Shown here piece after piece: positions 1-11,545 of a stretch of 64,000 nt of DNA (positions within the stretch are counted from its first letter, which is position 1; each line of letters opens with the position of its first letter). The position numbers and the translations under genes are program-made. Below the pieces are notes generated by a model. That model was not told the origin of the DNA. It worked only from the letters and a program-made list of their open reading frames with translations, and made no database searches. Source of the DNA: Pratylenchus scribneri (taxonomy: Eukaryota > Nematoda > Chromadorea > Rhabditida > Pratylenchidae); NCBI GenBank assembly GCA_030063045.1, contig JAQSEB010000063.1, forward strand, positions 124,001 through 188,000, in the 5' to 3' direction.

Positions 1-1
1 G

Positions 2-1840
2 GCTTTTGTCGGTTATGGCATTCGCCATGAACCACTCAAAGTGGGAAATTTCACCGGAACGGATCCGGATTATTGGCAAGAATGGTGGGAGCTGTTCAAG
101 TCCATTCATGAGGACAAAAACAGGGCTAAAGGAAGAAAATTCCTATACCTGCGCTCATACATCCCAAAGGAGAGCCCGGCGGCCGAATTGATTGCTGGAA
201 TAACTCCAAATGATTACAACCTGGCCATCGATTTGCTCAAGGAAGCATATGGAAATAACAAAAGAAAAGTGCGCAAATTGCAGCAAGAACTCATCAATCA
301 ACCGAAGTGCCATTCAATGGATGATATTACAAAATTGTCAAACAACATTGAAAGGATTTGCAGACAACTTTCGGCCCTCGGGCATAATACGGAAGATGAA
401 TTTTATACCAACATGCTGGAATGCAAATTAACCCGGAATGTGCTTCGCGCAATTCTGCCTGAAAAGAAGAAGATGGGAGATGATTGGTCAACAACAAAAT
501 TTCGGGCGAAGCTAAAAGAAATCATCAAAAAGGAAACAGAGATTTCCGATATTTTGGCGCTCAATGGAAAACCGGAAAAGCCGCAAGGAAAGGCAAATTA
601 TCCGGGAGCAAATGATGAATGGAGAGCCGAACCCATGCAAAAATTCAGGATTGGACCAAAATCATCACCAATGGAAATGGAAGAAAGCGGCGACGATTTT
701 TCGTCAGAAATGGATCCGCAAATTTCTTCAATAAGCTTCGCATTGATTTGCGAGCCAGCAATGGAATATGGCCAATTGAAAAATGGAAGCAGTTACAAAT
801 TCCAAGGAAATAAGCAAACCGGAAAGGGATTAGGGCAAAAGCGGAGGGAGATGCCTATGGATGCATCAACTGGTCTCAAATGGAAGACTGAAATTGCCGA
901 TGGGCTCGGCAATGAAAGTCAATGGAGACAATGTAATAAAACCGCGCGAATTTCCCGAGAATTTTCGGCAATTGCATGCGAATGGAAAGTTGAAATTGCT
1001 TTGATTGAAAAGGACGAAATTGAATTGATTAAAGCCAGTGCAACTTTTGATGCATCTGGCAAAATAAAGGCAAATGGAAAAAAGGATAAAATGAAAATGA
1101 AGTTAGCCAGCGCAACTTTTGCTGCGTCTGGCAATTCAAATACAAAAGAAATGGACAAAATGGAAGCCGAAGCACCAAACCAGACAAAACTGGAATGCGA
1201 AATTGGCATTGGATCCCTGAAAGGAATCCTTATTCAAAAAAGGAAAATGTCCAGGCCGATGGAAGGCCATGAAATTTTAAATTTGGAAGGATTTCGACCG
1301 CTGGAAAGTCAAAAAGAATCCAGGCCGACAGAAGGCCATGAAATATTGAATTTGGAAGAATTTAGGCCGCTGGAAGGCCATGAAACATTGAATTTGGAAG
1401 AATTTAGGCCGCTGGAAGGCCATGAAACATTGAATTTGGAAGAATTTAGGCCGCTGGAAGGCCATGAAACATTGAATTTGGAAGAATTTAGGCCGCTGGA
1501 AGGCCATGAAACATTGAATTTGGAAGAATTTAGGCCACTGGAAGGCCATGAAACATTGAATTTGGAAGAATTTAGGCCGTTGGAAGGCCATGAAACATTG
1601 AATTTGGAAGAATTTAGGTCGCTGGAAGGCCATGAAACATTGAATTTGGAAGAATTGGAACAAAGGCAAAGGAACTGGAAACGCCTCGAAACCATTGGAA
1701 TAACTTGGAAAGTGCGGAACAAATTTCGCTTGAACAATTTACCCTGGAAATGGATCATTATAATTGCTGGATTGGTCTTAGCCTTTTGGCTATTGACCTT
1801 GACAATGCCATCAGTGGAGGCAAATCGCCAAATTGAATGA
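2..1840 (+). CDS. BEL/Pao-type Gag (DUF1759) with repeat tail, 5' partial
   Basis: The frame is open to the left edge of the window, so the true start is outside; the first in-frame start-like codon inside is only a GTG at 41. The first ~200 residues match the DUF1759 region of BEL/Pao Gag: a phenylalanine/glycine block followed by W..WW.LF, and an ERICRQL segment also found in the Gag at 48048-49586 (minus). No CCHC zinc knuckle follows. Instead there is a Lys/Glu-rich linker, then seven near-identical 14-residue repeats (FRPLEGHETLNLEE), then a hydrophobic helix about 25 residues before a TGA at 1838-1840. Family knowledge: such Gags assemble retroelement particles. Inference: a decayed or rearranged element, because the zinc knuckles and pol are absent and the frame resumes after the stop. 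Confidence 0.75.
   Translation, partial: AFVGYGIRHEPLKVGNFTGTDPDYWQEWWELFKSIHEDKNRAKGRKFLYLRSYIPKESPAAELIAGITPNDYNLAIDLLKEAYGNNKRKVRKLQQELINQPKCHSMDDITKLSNNIERICRQLSALGHNTEDEFYTNMLECKLTRNVLRAILPEKKKMGDDWSTTKFRAKLKEIIKKETEISDILALNGKPEKPQGKANYPGANDEWRAEPMQKFRIGPKSSPMEMEESGDDFSSEMDPQISSISFALICEPAMEYGQLKNGSSYKFQGNKQTGKGLGQKRREMPMDASTGLKWKTEIADGLGNESQWRQCNKTARISREFSAIACEWKVEIALIEKDEIELIKASATFDASGKIKANGKKDKMKMKLASATFAASGNSNTKEMDKMEAEAPNQTKLECEIGIGSLKGILIQKRKMSRPMEGHEILNLEGFRPLESQKESRPTEGHEILNLEEFRPLEGHETLNLEEFRPLEGHETLNLEEFRPLEGHETLNLEEFRPLEGHETLNLEEFRPLEGHETLNLEEFRPLEGHETLNLEEFRSLEGHETLNLEELEQRQRNWKRLETIGITWKVRNKFRLNNLPWKWIIIIAGLVLAFWLLTLTMPSVEANRQIE
1361..1654 (+). repeat. 42-bp in-frame tandem repeat, 7 copies
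   Basis: Seven head-to-tail copies of a 42-bp unit start at 1361, 1403, 1445, 1487, 1529, 1571 and 1613. Each encodes FRPLEGHETLNLEE except the last, which has Ser for Pro. Two diverged relatives precede them at about 1258-1360. Copies differ by only a base or two, so the expansion is recent or homogenised, and its length keeps the reading frame. Confidence 0.95.
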
Positions 1841-2302
1841 GCAGCCAAGTATGCCTTTAGTTTCCATGAATGGAAACGATTTGGCAAAATCAATGAACGA
1901 TTTAAATGGAAAAATATTCAGATTGAAAAGAAAGTGGAGATGGAAAGAAGGGAAAAGATGAATTGCCAATTCAGTTTTTCTGAACTAGGCTTAAATTGGA
2001 GGGAATTTAAAGAAATTTTGGAGAAAATGGGAAGAATTGGAAGCATTCATTGCTATTTTAATCCAAAGAATTGTTTTCTACTGGCCATACTAAATATTGA
2101 AATTCGGCACGATCAAAGGATTTGGCAGATGCTATTGGCGGGAAAAGCCATGAAAATATTTCAACTGCAACTGGAGGCATCATCGCCATCGATCAAAATC
2201 GCCGAGGGAATGCCATTTTGCGCCGTTCGTCGGGAGTGTCGCGAAATGGTCAAAATTGGAGGGCCAAAAAAGGATGAAAACATTTCGCGAATTGGACTTT
2301 AA
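1841..2302 (+). pseudogene. envelope-like remnant in frame with the upstream Gag
   Basis: This stretch is in the same frame as the Gag-like protein and separated from it only by the TGA at 1838-1840. It is open throughout, with the first ATG at 1934 (122 residues to the TAA). The hydrophobic segment just before the stop ends in a small-residue SVEA-like site, like a signal peptide or membrane anchor. This part is then Lys/Arg/Glu-rich with a few cysteines. No domain is recognised with certainty. The envelope reading is inference, from the position after a hydrophobic leader and by analogy with the Gag/envelope arrangement at 46969-49586. It could simply be non-coding element sequence that is open by chance. 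Confidence 0.35.
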
Positions 2303-3007
2303 TTCCATCTTATTATTTCCCCCATTTTCAATTTCCAATAATGTATTTTCCCAGGGATAGCCACCTCCGTTCGCCACAAAAATCCATTAATAACTTTAAA
2401 CATAAAGGCAAAACGGAGGCGGCTATGCCCATATCCGTTCCCCATCCATTTCCCATCATCATTTGAAGACAAACAGGACGATTAGCCGCCGATGATCCTA
2501 GGCAATCGCTCCATCTTTGGAATTAATTTATTTCCCATTTCCCCTTTTGTATATTTTTTTATTGTGGGGAATTTTGGGGGGTTTAATTACCCAAATTTGA
2601 GATAAAACAATAAAAGCAATTTAATTCTAATTTGTGTGTCTTCAATTTGGGGAAAAAATCATTGGATCGCCTGCAATTGTCATTCGATAGCCAATTGTGG
2701 TAGCATTGATTCGACTCGTCAATTTGGGATTTGGCCTGTTCGATTCAAAATCGCCGACGCCGAGATAATCATCATCTGATTGACATTCTAAAATTTAATA
2801 CACAATTAAAAATAATTTCATTTAAACAAACTATAAAAAGTTATAAGAGGAAATTAAAATATTCTGCCTCTTAACGAAAAATATTTGTCTATCACATATC
2901 ACTTTGCTGATATTTCATTTGCTCTTTAGCTTTTCATGATTAATTTTTTAAATTAATTATTGTATAATCTAAACAAATTAATGGTTGGAATTGGAATTGA
3001 AAAACAA
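2303..3007. other. right end of the BEL-type element, possible LTR
   Basis: From 2303 to about 2790 the base composition stays higher in GC than the DNA beyond. AATAAA occurs at 2608 and is followed by a GT-rich stretch, as in an LTR polyadenylation region. TG at 2342 and CA near 2787 could be LTR ends, but no second copy is in the window to test this. From about 2790 the DNA is ordinary AT-rich sequence. Confidence 0.3.
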
Positions 3008-3260
3008 TTATAGAATGTAATAACCATGCCCTAAAAATTCATACATACGTATGCCAACTTGGAGGCATTCAATGCAAACGGCAGCTTGGCAGTATTTATT
3101 TGGGGGACAATCTTAAAAGTTATGAATAAATAATATCTTTTTTTATTCAGGTTTAAGGCATTTACTACACATACCATAACTAGTGGTACACAATTGACCG
3201 TCCACCTGCACAATATGTTGTTGAATCAACAAAATGGCCCAGCACGAGAAATGAGTACTT
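3008..3260 (-). CDS. possible small cysteine-rich protein, two exons
   Basis: On the minus strand an exon ends at 3166 before a GTAAAT donor. A 54-bp intron ends in TTTTAAG, and a second exon runs 3111 to a TAA at 3010-3008. The splice joins in phase and gives a cysteine pattern C-x6-C-x1-C-x5-C-x4-C-x2-C over about 25 residues. Upstream the frame stays open past 3260 with a hydrophobic stretch (WAILLI), but no ATG is seen, so the 5' end is not fixed. No family is recognised. It may be a chance reading frame; the in-phase splice and the clustered cysteines are the only support. Confidence 0.25.
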
Positions 3261-3462
3261 GAGAAAAAGTATTGGGAAAGTATATTTATTGAACGAACGG
3301 AAGGCAGCCATTTTATTTGGAGATTATTCAGGGCAGAAAAAATGTGGAAATTGGGTAAATTGGATAGAATTGAGTTTTGTGTTATTTTCCAATGGGTTTA
3401 TAAAAGCCCCAAATGGGACAATTTCTGTCCTTTCCTTATCAAAACAAAAAGGAATTATCTTA

Positions 3463-3675
3463 ATCCTTGGTGCCAAAATGCAAACAATTTTGCTTCCTTT
3501 TCCCCTTTCGTATCGCGGCAATCATGGAAAAATGCTCAAAATTATCCATCCAAAATGTAAAATCCTCTTTATTTGCCGGATAGGCCCAACTTCAACACCA
3601 TCACAATAAAAATTATCCATTATAAATTCAAATCCATTTACTTTTTGAAGAGTAGGCCGAACTTCATTCCATTAA
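3463..3675 (-). repeat. dispersed repeat R6, minus copy
   Basis: Contains TTGCCGGATAGGCCCAACTTC near 3580 and a second related block near 3650. Its reverse complement matches 5270-5400 over more than 100 bp (GAAGTTGGGC, CCGGCAA, then a GGATTTT..CATTTTG..GGATAATTTTGA track). The opposed copies flank about 1.6 kb of AT-rich DNA. Confidence 0.6.
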
Positions 3676-5269
3676 AATCTCATTTTTCTGGTAAACAAGG
3701 AAGCATAATTGCAAATTTTTGTCCTTATGGTTTCATTTCTATAAGGGAAAATTTTTCCAATTTGGCGTCTTTTTGTATCATCTCAAGTCTCAACACAACT
3801 ATAAACTGCAATTTTTCCCAATTCATATAATAAATTCCCTTATTCCCCCTACATCTCCAGTTTTTTTTATCCAAGTTTGAGGAAAAATGGAATACTGTTA
3901 AAATGGGTGTTCATTTTCAATTTATTTTATAGTAACTAGTAGCCAAATTTTTGCCATGAGAGGGGAAGTTCTTTAATTTTTGAAATATTTTTTTATCATT
4001 CAAATGAAAAATTACCTAAAATTAAAATGGTCAATGTATTTAAGCCAAAAATGGCAGAGAGGCTTTTTTAATCTTGAAATTAACAGACTACTCGAATGAA
4101 TTTTGGCAATAAAAATTGGAAAAAATTGAAATTGCAACAAAAAGGGAGGAAATCTTATGTCAAAAATATAAAAGTTTTCATATTTTTCTTAAAATCAGTG
4201 AAGAATTCCTGTTAACACATTTACAGACCCGATATTTGCAGACGAAACCGGCTGGTGCAGATGATGATTGTGGCATTATTTATGGCATATTATTTAGAAT
4301 AATATTAGCTACAAAATGGTATAAAATACATTGGCCAAAAAACTAATGTTGAATGCCAAGAGCAATGACATTCAATTTCGATAAACTTATGTTGATTTTT
4401 AATTTGACTTTTTGAATGTTCCAGTCAGAGGTTGTAACCGGAACTCAAAAAATTGGAATCGGAATTTGAATTTTTTCGGAATCGGAAGAAACTGAAACAA
4501 CGGAATTCCGGTTGTGGGAATTCCGAATTTTTCAAAAATTTTAATCCATTAAAAATTGAAAAAAATCACATAATTCAAAATTAAATTTATTAAAAAAAAG
4601 ATATAGCTTTCAGCGATATTTCTAATAATTAATTAATGATATTTCAAGAATTAATTTGAAAATTCTCCATTAAGACGAATAAAACGAAGATTCTTCAAAT
4701 TTTCTGGCATTAGGCTTTATTATATCTAATCTCACTCTTAATATGACGGTAAAATTCATGAATCCCCGAAGGATCAAAATGACCTTTATAAATAGGTATT
4801 TTTAAATTTCACAAATACCAAATTATATATGTCTTTAAATATAAAATAAGCATGAATTTATGGTGAAAAAAATAAGTTTATTTCGGGTTTAAATTTTCAT
4901 TAAAAAATAAAAATGCAAATTTGTAAGGAAAACTTAGTGAAGTTTGTCATCTTTTGATTTATTTCAAAAGGAATGACATGGGTTTTCAATCCGCGATACT
5001 CATTTCATTAAGATGTGTTTCTTTATTATTATGTTTTCACTTTACAAATTTTCGGGAAAAATTATTTTTTAATGATAATTCAAAATTTTATATGTAATTG
5101 TTTGGCAAAAATTTTTCACAAATTGAGGCCAATTTTCCTTGTATCAAAACTCACAAAATTGTCCAATCCTTTTGCCGAAAATGTCAACAACTTTGTTTTC
5201 TTTTTTCTCGATATTAAAACTAAAATTATCCAAATCCGTGGGCCAAATAAAAATATGAACAACATAGAG
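3676..5269. other. AT-rich stretch between the R6 copies
   Basis: No supported gene. At 4435-4550 there is a piece that starts CAGAGGTTGTAACCGGAACTC and is rich in GGAATTCCGG-like words; it resembles the end of a hAT-type element but has no matching second end. An open stretch at 4229-4345 begins after TTTGCAG and could be an exon, but nothing supports it further. Confidence 0.4.
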
Positions 5270-5600
5270 AAAATTGAATGGAATGAAGTTGGGCTTCACC
5301 GGCAATGAGACGGGATTTGCATTTTGTTGGGATAATTTTGATGATCATCCGTGCAAGGTTTTGATTGGAGAAAAGAATACAAAATATTTCGCAATTTGAA
5401 CACATTGATTTAGTTAATTTTTTAATTATTAGAAAAAATATTTTTATTTGTTTATGACATTTTAATATTTGTCCAAAATGAATAGTGTTCCAATGGGAAA
5501 TGTGCTTTTTCTTATCCAATATAGGGCGAAGCATTGCTTATAAATACGAGAACATTTCTCTATCAAGAATGGAATGAAGTTGCGCCTATCCGGCAAAAGG
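5270..5600 (+). repeat. dispersed repeat R6, plus copies
   Basis: Two plus-strand R6 blocks: GGAATGAAGTTGGGCTTCACC near 5279 and GGAATGAAGTTGCGCCTATCC near 5570. They are the inverse of the blocks at 3463-3675. The first shares a long homologous tract with the minus copy. Confidence 0.55.
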
Positions 5601-7469
5601 TTTGTATATTATTCGCTACAATTTTTATTTTTTTTTAATTGTAAATTGAAAATTAATAAAAAAAATTTTAATAAAAATAATATAGATAAAATTTAAGGAA
5701 AATTAAAATAAGGATTTAAATATCCTATACACACAGCATATCTGATAAAATTTTGGATGTCAATCAAATATTTTTGGGTAGCTACTTGACAAATGTTTTT
5801 TTTATTTCCTTCCGGTAATCCCCACTCAAGATGTACATTAGAATTGGCTGTTGAACAATGTAAATTGCTGTCCAAAATTGGTAATTTCCGGTCAAAACAT
5901 TTTGAACAATTGGATTTGCTTGAATCGATTGAATTTCTTCAATTGATTGGAATAGCATTGAAATATGGCTAATCGAGCCCTGAAAAGTATATAATGATTA
6001 AATTATATTTCTTCATACTGTATTTTTTTATTTTATTTTGTGAATTTTTGATTAATAAAAATAATTTTTTATAATTGATCGTTCATTCAATTTGTTCTGT
6101 TACTAAATTCATTAATTGATATTTTCAAAAAAAAATCAAAATATTTTATCCTTAAAATTTTTATAATTATAACTCCAATAATTTTCATTTATTTATTAAT
6201 TTTTAAATATTAAAAAACCTGCACAAAGATGATGAATGTAGGCAGTGCACCAATCAGGCAAATCAAATAAAGCCGTAAACGTTCTCGCATCAAATTCAAA
6301 AAATTAGTGTCCATTTGATTATTCTCATTAGAATTATTCCCATTCAAGTCATTGTTTGAACGATCTGCACAAAAAATTTATGTTCGTATATTTGTATTAA
6401 TAAATATGGGTAATTTTTAAACCCCAAGATTTTGAAACTGCTGGGCTTGTAAATTTGTGAAATATCGTATTTTAGACTTCATAACGACAAGAGAATAGAT
6501 TCGTTCGATACTTCTTAATCCAATTAGTCAATTAGATTTCTATTTCAAACGATTTTGGGTTTAATGTTGAAATTATAGTCCTATAGAAAGATAGTAATCT
6601 AGCGAAAAGTGTTAATAAATAAACTCAGAACATGTGAATTTTTTATAATAACGGTTCTGCCGAATCGAATGAGCCTACTCACTGGTTTGTACGGTGTCTA
6701 GGAGCCAAAATTTCTAGAATAACATCGATTCAAGGGATTATAAAATTCCCAGAATCTTTAGAACAAATATAACAATTGTATTTGACCTGCTGATTTATAG
6801 AAACGTCTAAAGACAATCCACAATGTTGATATGGCATAAATCAATAATGGTAATGGCCAGAAAATGTTGTTTTTAATTGTATACCATACTTGTGGTAATG
6901 GGTCCACTTTAATCTAAATAATTTTTTACTAAGAAAAAATACATTAAAAAATTTTAAAATAAAAATATTAGTAAGTGAAATTTTAATTTTTTAATTATGT
7001 CAAAATAATAATACCCCGGGAATTTCTGTATATGGTTCAGTGATGCTCGGATATTTGTAAATACAGTGGAAAATACGTAAATAACTCTGTCAATTTAGTG
7101 AAGTGGATTCCGTAACTGCGTACAGCCAGAGAAGTGCCGAAATGAATTTTGTCCTTCTGCAAAAGACATTTTTAAAAATTAATTTAATGCGAATCAGGAA
7201 AGATATCGAAGTCTCAAAAATACCAAAATTTCTTGTCAAAAATTTTCCGAAAATCAAAAATCGAAATTTCGGAGGGTCAAATTTTTCCGAAAATCAAAAT
7301 TTCTGAAGGTCTAAAATTTTTTCGAAATTTGCAAATCTCTATTTAGGTCTCAAAAATGAAGGAAATTTCGGACTGAATATAATTATAACAAAAAGAAAAA
7401 AAGTTGGATGAAATGACATAATTAATAAAAAAATTCTTTATTTTATTTAAAAAGTCATGAAAAATGCCC

Positions 7470-7671
7470 TAAAATGACCTTTTTTCAATACCGAAAATAC
7501 CGATGGTGCCTCGGTCCGGATCCGGTTCGGTATTACCGAATCAATACCGATACCGAGTCAATACCGAAAAATCAAAAAAATCTTCGGTCCGGATCCGGTT
7601 CGGGATTACCGAATCAATACCGAGTCGGGATCCCGAAAAATACCGATCGGGATCCGGTACGGTCCGATCTC
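7470..7671. repeat. GGATCCGG-rich repeat abutting the receptor's TM3 exon
   Basis: Dense in CCGGATCCGG and CGGTATTACCGAATC words, GC-rich against the intron around it. Its right edge reads ATCGGACC-like on the minus strand, directly after the last receptor codons. The edge TAGAGATC resembles hAT termini, but the other end and a target duplication were not found. Confidence 0.5.
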
Positions 7672-8284
7672 TAGTAAAAACTTGCTGATATGCGAATGGG
7701 ACGATTATTGCAAGGGCCCTATTCAGTGCCAAAACAATGCTCAATTGATAGGCTGCGGCCATTGTTGTCCGATATGGATATGAGTCCAAATGGAATGGTA
7801 CCCAAATTGTGGCACCACAAATAAATTTGCAATAAATTAAAATATAGTTGATTAAGTAAATGGTGTCGGTGATGTTCTAAACAAAAATTTATAATATATT
7901 AAGAATATATATTTTTTATAATTTATTTCTATAGCGAAAATTACAATAGTCTAAAGTCAGTTTTAAATTGAGGACGAGTTTCGATTGTCGGTTCCTATTT
8001 TTAGCGATTTTTGAAAAAAAGAATTTTAAAATTTTTATTTTTCAAAAATATCAAAAAATTTAAAAAAAGAATTCAGATAAATTTTTATTTTTTACTTCAT
8101 CAATTTCTATATCGTCTTACCATACAATAGAAATTTTAACTAAAAATAGTATTCCAGGGAAAAAATTAGTAAAAAAATGAAAACAAAAATGAAGAGACCA
8201 ATAGGGAGAAAATTTAAATCTAAATTTGCCCGACAGAGGAAATTTTAGTCAAAAATGATCCAGAAAGAAAGATGTTAGCTAAAA

Positions 8285-8447
8285 ATTGCTTCTCAGTGTG
8301 AAAGTTCTAAACCGAAAAACCGATTAGTTTTGTCCTTCGGTTCCGGTTCTGTTCTGTTTTTTTCTCAGAATTGGATTTCGGTTCCAATATTTAGCCCAGA
8401 AATGGCTTCGATCTCGTTTCGGGTACCCGATTTTGACAACCCTAAAT
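8285..8447. repeat. hAT-like element end between TM1 and TM2 exons
   Basis: Rich in GGTTCCGGTTCTG-like words and ends GATTTTGACAACCCT. The reverse complement AGGGTTGTCAAAATC matches the usual look of hAT inverted termini. Only this end is clear. It lies just beyond the TM1 exon of the receptor. Confidence 0.4.
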
Positions 8448-10204
8448 AATCACAATTTGAAGGAGTAGAAGAAATGCGGATCGTTCTTTTGCTAGGACGA
8501 AAATTAGCTGGGAATGATGCAAATTGTAGCAAAATTCCAATGGAATAGACTGGCAACAAAATGGCCACACGGATCACACCCGAAATGTCACGTTGTCCTG
8601 CACCTTCGGCACATTGTTCCATGAATGCAAAATAGGCTGACATTGATTCATTTTGTTGTGAATTCATAAGAGAATTATGGAAATTAGCCTTTCAGATAAC
8701 TAAATTTAAATAATTTGCGAACAACATTTATTCTATTAGGAACTCCGTGGCTTTAAATCTCAGAGACCCTCCTAGGGGCATTTCTAGAGAGGGGGCAAAG
8801 CGCCCGAAAATGCGCGAAAATTAAATTTGATCAATAAAATTCGCCACAATTCAGAAAAATGTTTTTGTAATCCAAAAACAGATTTTACAAAATGTTTTGA
8901 CAATTTACATATAAAATTATCTTTAGGAATAGGTTTTGAGAGTCGCATAACCGAAAAGTAGCAAATAAATTTCCCTTAAATTGAACAAAAATCTAATAAA
9001 TTTAAGGAATTTTATGAAAATAAGGAAAAATGATGAAATTTTAATATGAATGATTAAATTGTGAAATACCATAAATTGCCCTTTGTTGTTTCCTACAAAA
9101 TGTACATAAGATTCTAAGCCTTAAAATAGCTTTTTTTTCATCGTTTTCAATCAAATATGAATAATAAAATAGAAATTTCACAAAATTTTTGTTTTCAAAT
9201 CTCCTCCTACGAGATAACCGAAAAGTACAAAAATTAGAATATTGCTACAATGCAATTGTGTTAATTTTGTAAATAAAAATAAAGGAAAAATTGTGGAGTA
9301 GAACATTAAATGGTAAGGTAAAACATTCATCACAAAAATTTGATTTTTTGATCTTTCCTACTTTTTAGCCCAAACGATTGTACCTGTTCTATATCTATTC
9401 TTGGAGCATTAAATTGAATAATTTATTTTATTATTATGAAATTAAAATATTATCACCTACAATTTCGAAGAATTATAAATATTATTTGGTTAATAGAACA
9501 GCTGAAAGAGAATTTATTTACTCGAAATTATATAAAATTCTTATTAAAAAAAATTAATCCCATAAAATAATTGCTTGTAAATTTTAATAAAATTCTTTAA
9601 TAAATCATCACAAAGCCAAAAATCGGAACATACAAATGCACCATAAGCAAAAAAAATTTAAAAAATAAAATAATAAAAAAGGAAATTTTCAATGAATTAT
9701 TTAAATAATTTTTTAATTAAGGAAAAAAATGAATATTTTAAAAATTTTAAACCTATAAATTAATTTCGTTTGGATTTTTAAATAAATTCTACTTAAAATA
9801 ATTCGGAAAATTCTATGATGCCAGTAATATGATCAAAAAAATAAAAAAACTTAAAATAAAATTAAATACAGATTTCAAAACAGATTTATTGCAAATTGTA
9901 TAATAATAAGCACAAAACCGGGCTAGAAATAAACCCTATAATTTTATTTTTTTCATTTTATTCAAATTACTTTTCATTTTTGAGTACATGCAGTAATCCT
10001 AAATTATTGATGATTTGAAGAATGACATATATAAATAAATCTAAAATTATATAAAAGACATGTGGAGCGGGCTTTGTGCAGGATTAAGCCGGATAAACAT
10101 CCAATAAATAATCAAACTATGGAAGATCACAAAGAAATTAAAATAATAAAAATGATAACATTTAATTTTACAAAGTTATTATTTGGCAAATTAATTTAAT
10201 TCAC

Positions 10205-10300
10205 TTATAGTTGACTAATTAATTGATATCCAAATCAATGGAAAAATCCTTGGCAATTGTCCGATTATTTGCAAATGCCATGATGGCCTTTCAAGTATTC
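10205..10300 (+). repeat. dispersed repeat R5, copy 1
   Basis: About 90 bp shared with 27525-27605 and 32670-32750: AATTGATATCCAAATCAATG, then a CCTTGGCAATT..CCGATTATTTGCAAATGCCATGATG track. Non-coding, and no terminal repeats seen. Confidence 0.55.
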
Positions 10301-11454
10301 AGCAACAACCATAGCCTGAAGAAATTGCCCATTTGTATTAATTTTTTGAATACATGCAGAAATCACAATTAAAATTAACATTTTTATAAAAAAAAATTAT
10401 TTAAAAATGAAATCGTTTTTGCTTTCATCTTTTCTTAAACATTTTATTTCATTTGAGCATTGAACTACTATTATATTTATCTCCGTTTAATTAAAATCTA
10501 AAATAAAAAAAAAAAGTTAAAATTCTCTCATAAGAATTTTTAATATAAAATAATAAAAATTATAAGAAAAGATGAACACTTAAATGAATGGAAAGTTTAT
10601 AATGCAATCAGATTAAAAAAAATTAAAAATTTATAATGAAAAATCAAAATGGAAATCTAATTTTTAAAAATTAATTTAAAATGCTTAATCTCAATTCATA
10701 TTTTGCTAAACGAAAATATTACCTGCTTTATTTATATAGAAGGATTTCCCCTGTAAAAAATAGTTACATTTTTGTTCAAATCAAAGAAGAAAATAAAATT
10801 AGAAGAAAAATTTAATCCAATTTATTTTAAACCCATAAATTTAATTCTTTTGTTTTTATTTTAATAATTGAAAAATATAATGGAATAATAAACTAAAATG
10901 GAACCCGTTCAGAACATAAAAAATAAATTATATACAAAAATTCAAAAGAGCAAATAATATTTTTTATAATCATACAGCCATTTTTATTTTTCCCTAAATC
11001 AATTCTTTCTATCCTTAGCAGAATTGAATAATTTTATAAAATTAAATTAAAAAGTAAGAAATAAGAAGAGAAAATATTATGAGATTGATTACGGAATATG
11101 CTAGAGAAAATTAATAATTATTCAATAAACATAATATTATATTTAATTTTGTGATAATAATATTTAATAAAATTTTGTATATTTAAAAAAATTAGGAAAA
11201 ACATATATTTTTGTAATTTTTTGAACTCATAAAATAGTTTTAAAAAAATTAAGATATCCAATTTCTATGATATAAACAACTAAACAAGATTTCAGCTCAC
11301 GAGCGAAAAAATAAAAAAATTAAAATATAATTCTAAAATTCAAGAAACTGATGAGTTAGGGGCTTGGCTATGGCTAAAATGACCAATGTGCAAATTTTAT
11401 TTTAAAAGCTAAATCCGCCTTTCCACCCTGCAATGTTCCACTGCATTTTCCAAT

Positions 11455-11545
11455 ATTTTCTTTGTATGTTTCGCTGGCATCAACAATGAATTGGTTTGTA
11501 AATTAATTAGGTCTGAATCGAAGCGATCGCAGTGAACAATAAATT
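11455..11545 (+). repeat. dispersed repeat R8, copy 1
   Basis: Shares TTTCGCTGGCATCAACAATG and the following TCTGAATCGAAG-like block with 16440-16505. Preceded by a CAATGTTCCACTGCATTTTCC-like run that is weaker in the other copy. Confidence 0.4.

Larger units (their letters stand above)
5782..8667 (-). pseudogene. SRX-like seven-transmembrane chemoreceptor, probably broken
   Basis: Minus-strand exons: 8667-about 8454 (ATG, TM1), 7876-about 7671 (TM2-TM3, with LALNRALAIIVPFAYQQ), 7156-7018 (TM4), 6913-6787 (TM5), 6364-6219 (TM6) and 5979-5782 (TM7, TAG stop). The TM4-TM5, TM5-TM6 and TM6-TM7 junctions use GT/AG sites and join in phase. The LNR..AI..PF block after TM3 and the YILSGDYRKEIKK tail after TM7 fit nematode SRX receptors, which sense chemicals at sensory-neuron membranes. 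Defects: TGA at 7092-7090 inside the TM4 exon; the TM3 exon runs straight into a repeat where its donor should be (7671/7672); the TM1 and TM2 exons do not join in phase and a short piece between them is missing, next to another repeat. A functional gene with unrecognised exons is possible but less likely. Confidence 0.7.

Noticed and set aside
1277..1893. Long minus-strand frames over the 42-bp repeat
   Set aside because: Antisense shadows of the repeat in the Gag-like frame; the repeat length is a multiple of three so every frame stays open.
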